Positions 60,316-64,000 of a DNA stretch of 64,000 nucleotides are shown here, piece by piece. The position numbers and the translations under genes are program-made. Where the stretch lies: contig JADFUC010001080.1 of the NCBI GenBank assembly GCA_019722365.1, forward strand, positions 1-64,000. The letters are read 5' to 3'. The notes beneath the pieces were generated by a model. That model made no database searches. It had not been told where the DNA came from and saw nothing but the letters and a program-made list of their open reading frames with translations. Origin of the DNA: Lithospermum erythrorhizon. Taxonomy: Eukaryota > Streptophyta > Magnoliopsida > Boraginales > Boraginaceae. The first letter of the stretch is position 1; the number at the start of each line of letters is the position of its first letter.

Positions 60316-61625
60316 AGCTTAAAATTTGATCCGACTTTTTAGTCCTGGTATGCGTATAACTACAGTTGATCTGCATCTTATGCGTTCTTTGGAACGTGAT
60401 CAATAAACTTTTTTATCGGATGGTCGCATCCCCATTTTTACTTATTGATGAGTCTATCACATCGGGTTGGTACAAAATGATTATTTTGCCCTAATCTTAA
60501 AAGCCCAAGCTATAGGAGGGCAGCGTTTTAACACTCAATTGAAATATACATGACTTTTTAACCTTTTAACGTACCCAGCTTTACCCCCGCCCGCCACATA
60601 AACTTTAGTCAGCCCAAACTTTGTGAGCCATAGCAGCCCATGACCAGCACCCCTTTGCTGACCCACCCTAAAAGAAACACCAACGATACAATAAGAAGAG
60701 CCAAATAATCAACACAATTGATTATAGTAGCGATAACTAATTGAAGATTACAAAAAGCCAATTTTTTGATTCAAAATTGCGATAAAAAACCAATTTTGCT
60801 CAATCCACAGGCGGTATAATAACCAACTTTTGTAGCAAAAAAACCAATGTTTACGTAGAATATTAATACGCCCACAGGCGTCCCGTTTGACTCTGTTACT
60901 ATAGTGGAGAAAGTGTCATCTAATATAATAACATCAGCACTTTCTTTGGCCACTTGAAATTGAAGAATACTGATAGGTTAAAAAAGATGCAATAAAAGCT
61001 TGTGTTTATTGTTCATAGTGACTATCAACATATGAACAAGGAGGCTATCAATCACAGCGTCAAGCCTCATGTAAGGTGATTTATTTATTATTTATTTTTT
61101 AAGGATTGAACAGAGGGAAGTAAGAGAAAGCTATGTATGTCAGTTACCAGTTCGAATTGGTTGACGAAAAGTTAGCTCTTTTATTACCTTTGAATTGACA
61201 AAAAATTGGTTTTTTTGTAATTTTCAATTAGTAGCTTATTGTGTAATCAGTGTGTTGATTAACTTTTGGTGTTTTGGTTCTTCTTATTGTATTGTTATGT
61301 TCTTGTTGTTAAGGGTAGGGGTTGGGTAGGGGGTGAGAACAAGGGTGGATTGTGTTGGTGAAGGTGTAGGGTTCGTCAATGTTCAGGGACTAAAGTTTAG
61401 GGGGGTGGGGGTAGGATGGGGTATGTTAAATAAGAAAAGCCCCGTGGGGTTATATTCGATTGCAAAGAAATGTCTCATATATATTGTAGTTTAGTATTAG
61501 GGCCAAAATAGTCTTTTGTCTGAAATAAAATAAAGGGATAATTCTTTGGTAAAATGAGGACGTGGACCGTCTTAGAAAGATAAAAAGTTTAAGGATCGTA
61601 CGAAAACGCGTAGTATAAGAATGAG
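60316..61625. mobile_element. Long-TIR element, Mutator-like or foldback
   Basis: The left arm (about 60,316-60,780) and right arm (about 61,190-61,625) are imperfect inverted repeats of about 430-460 bp. Matching pairs include CCAATTTTTTGATTC with the reverse of AAAAAATTGGTTTTTTTG, AACACAATTGATTA against TGTGTTGATTAA, ACAATAAGAAGA against TCTTCTTATTGT, and ATTTTGCCCTAAT against ATTAGGGCCAAAAT. The 400-bp centre has no transposase reading. Long inverted arms with a short non-coding centre fit a non-autonomous Mutator-like or foldback element. No target duplication was read. Confidence 0.6.
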
Positions 61626-61786
61626 TAGAAAGATCTATCAAATTTTCTTGTTTCCTCTCTTCTATTACTTTTCATCTTGTCAACATACTCTAATACACTA
61701 TCATCTTGTCAATTGCCCAGAAAATCTTTTTTTTGATAAAATTAGTAGAAACCTATTTATCTGAGGTAAAGTAGAAATTATACTTA

Positions 61787-62577
61787 TATTATATTTTTAA
61801 GAGTACATTTTGAAATAACATAACATTGGGCTTACTAATATGCCAGAAAAATAGATAAAACTAAAAATGAATATATCTACTTTTTATTTACATGCTTACG
61901 TCAATGAAATTACCACCGCCTTACCGCCTCAACATACTCTCGCCCTCTACGCCTCGTTGTAAATATTCAACCACTTGAAATGTTATAAAAAAACACCTTG
62001 AACCTGCCCGACACTGCTGATTAAACCTGACCAGCTCCTCAAAACCTTCATCCCCTCACAACTCAACCCACATAAATCATCCTCTGATAAATATGATTGA
62101 GGTGATGTGTCTTGGCCAAAATGGGTCATGGCCGAAATGGCCTTATGTGGCTTGGAATCTCGTACGAATGCGGAGAAGGGAGGAGGCAAGGCTTTCGGAG
62201 GAGAGAGAGAGTGGTGGAGATGGAATGGTGGGAAAGTTAAGGTGAGGTGGTGGTGGTTGCTCGAGGGGCAATTGGCGGAGGTCTTGGTGAGAAGAAGGTG
62301 GTGGAGTTGAAGGAGGAGGAGAGGAAGGATGAGAAGGTGGTAGAACTGAAGGTGAAGTTTTTCGATGGGGTCATTGGAGAAGGTGGTGACTATAGAGGTG
62401 GTGGAGGGGGGCGTATGTGGCAGTGGTGGGAAATTTGAAAGTGGAAGATGGATGGTAGAGATTCGGTGGAATTTAGGGAGTGGGGGTAATGTAGAGATAT
62501 TTTAATTATATATATATTTTTAATTGTTATTAAAGAAGACTAAATGTTATGTTATTTTAAAATGTACCCTAAAAATC
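61787..62577. mobile_element. Second inverted-repeat element with purine-rich centre
   Basis: The left end TTTTTAAGAGTACATTTTGA then AATAACATAACATT is the inverse of the right end AATGTTATGTTATTTTAAAA then TGTACCCTAAAAA. Weaker pairing extends about 200 bp inwards. The centre and right arm (62,110-62,480) are strongly G- and GA-rich on the plus strand (GGTGGTGGAGGGGGGCG, GGTGAGGTGGTGGTGGTTG). Open frames there (62,107-62,310 and 62,247-62,438) reflect composition only. About 790 bp long. Confidence 0.55.
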
Positions 62578-62582
62578 TAATA

Positions 62583-62804
62583 CTCCTCGATCCAAAATAA
62601 TTGACGTTTGACTTTTGAAAATTGAACTTTGACCATTAATTATTAGTATTACGTATTTTAAAAATATAAATTTATATAAACTTGGATTCTTCTTTTAAAT
62701 ACTTTCATAATATTAATTTTTAATTTTTTAATAATATAATTAAAATTGAAGATTCTGATTTATCTCGATATGTGAGAAAGTCAATTGTTTTGGATTGGAG
62801 GAAG
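62583..62804. mobile_element. Stowaway-like MITE
   Basis: The left end CTCCTCGATCCAAAATAATT then GAC is the inverse of the right end GTCAATTGTTTTGGATTGGA then GGAAG. TA flanks both ends (62,581-62,582 and 62,805-62,806). It is 222 bp, AT-rich and non-coding. It starts six bases after the end of the previous inverted-repeat element. Confidence 0.75.
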
Positions 62805-62806
62805 TA

Positions 62807-64000
62807 TATGTATAATTCCTACTTTACCCATGTGTTAAATGAATATTTATTAATTTTATTGTCAAAAAAGTATTTTCAGAGGACAATTTAACAAGATGAT
62901 AGTATTAGGGAAGTATTGAATGAAAGTTAAGGGCAACTAGAAATTAGAGTCATAGTTTAGGGGACAATAAGAAATTAAGCCTAAAAGTAGCTACTTGAAA
63001 AAAGTCACGTAATTACTGGCATTGTAGTAATGAATTATTCCAAATAAAAGTCTCAAATAGTTAACAAATTTTTCATTCTTTGATAGCAGTATTTCCTTAC
63101 TTGCGATGCGCTTTGAAATAATTAGATCATACAGCCTTGATTAGACTTGGCATGACTTGGTGTGTGGCATGAGTTAACAATCTCTTACTTGAAGACTAAT
63201 CAGGATCACCGTCTTCAGTCTCGGCAACTACAACTTCTTCTCCGAGTTCATCATCCCCGAACTCCGACTAAGGATAATCCGACCTTGACCTTCACGATCT
63301 AAAAATGTTGAATGTCACCAACTTAACTATCAAAGAGACATATCCAAAACGTTTGTCTTGTTGGAATTTTCACACATTCAAATAAATCTCATGTTCTTTA
63401 CCAACGAGATCTTCTCGATCTTCTCCGAGCTACCTTGAAAATCCTTCAAGTTTGATTGGTCATTAATGAATGGCTAATTCACATTTTGTCTCATATACTA
63501 TCGGCGTAAATTTACATGTAATTACTTGAATATGTTGTTTCGAGGTGGTGCTGATCCACATACTATCGGTTTACGCTTAGAAATATTTGTTTTGCCCCCC
63601 AATATTTAAACTAAAGTGATATAGAAGACATTTTAGATAATTAAAATAGAACCCCCGCTCTTATTTTAACACCCTACCCTTCCCCGCCCCTCCACCTAAA
63701 GCTTTCCCTCCCAGACTTTGATAACCACCTTTCTTCTTTGACACTCCACTGCCACTTGCCCACCTTTGGCTCCGCATGACTTTGATTACTCTTTTTGAAA
63801 CCCCACACAAATCCCTTCATATTTCATTAATATTATCCCATTAGAATTCCTTTCTACAAATTCATTCAAATCATTACCAAATTCAAGTAATAAAACGGAA
63901 ACAATCAAAACTTGACACGGGATAACTTGCAGGAATGATAGTAATACTTAAACTCTAAATTCAGCTTAAAAATCCCAAATCAATCAAAAAACTAATAAGC
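62807..64000. other. Non-genic right end, possible start of another TIR element
   Basis: No gene is supported. About 63,590-63,720 (TTTTGCCCCCC, TTTTAACACCCTACCCTTCC, CCGCCCCTCCACC) resembles the outer part of the left arm at 60,480-60,620, so another copy of that inverted-repeat family may begin here and continue outside the window. Confidence 0.4.

Noticed and set aside
60771..60953. 60-codon minus-strand frame in the centre of the long-TIR element
   Set aside because: No transposase or other motif and no start context; it is probably chance.
62107..62438. Two Trp/Gly/Lys-rich open frames
   Set aside because: They come from the G-rich composition of an inverted-repeat element and have no promoter or homology I can see.

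Overview
This window looks like nuclear DNA from a flowering plant, most likely a eudicot. It is AT-rich and dominated by old, nested retrotransposons and miniature inverted-repeat elements. Only two convincing host genes lie in it. A placement in Caryophyllales is a weak guess from the look of the repeats; nothing here proves it. There are no operons, CRISPR arrays or bacterial features.

Layout, left to right. Positions 1-436 are the end of a long chromovirus (Ty3/gypsy, Tekay/Del-like) LTR entering from outside the window. After about 3 kb of featureless AT-rich DNA comes a Ty1/copia wreck (5,112-8,930, plus strand; protease to RNase H) between two LTRs of its own family that face each other. 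Its right-hand LTR (8,931-12,35x) is split by a chromovirus-type solo LTR (about 9,467-11,971). A short possible gene 5' fragment (12.6-13.15 kb, minus strand) is followed by a minus-strand chromovirus (13,247-20,756) that keeps both LTRs, degenerate gag, protease, RT and RNase H, and has lost integrase. An L1-type LINE scrap sits at 21.5 kb.

The main host gene runs from 22,116 to 31,948 (plus strand). It has about 13 exons and encodes a roughly 930-residue nuclear-type protein: an N-terminal FHA domain, a possible NLS, a long coiled coil and an acidic tail. Its introns hold MITEs, a tandem-repeat block and a SINE-like piece. One exon junction (28,834/28,915) does not keep frame.

From 33.5 to 57.6 kb the window is a nest of Tat-lineage Ty3/gypsy elements: a 5' LTR plus non-coding body (33,535-40,53x), an antisense solo LTR inserted into a MITE (44,024-45,743), an internally deleted element with 4/5-matching target duplications (46,631-54,225), and a chimeric LTR (55,308-57,588) with Tat ends, a chromovirus middle and a perfect 5-bp target duplication. 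A Cassandra TRIM carrying 5S-rRNA-like LTRs lies at 42,636-43,315.

The second host gene, at 58,225-58,632 (plus strand), encodes a small LITTLE ZIPPER-like microprotein of 70-90 residues, with its own TATA box and one short intron. Beyond it (60.3-62.8 kb) three terminal-inverted-repeat elements lie in a row. I see no undescribed multi-gene system. The interest is in the chimeric LTR, the Cassandra element, the nested insertions that give relative dates, the frame problem in the FHA gene and the microprotein gene next to an LTR.
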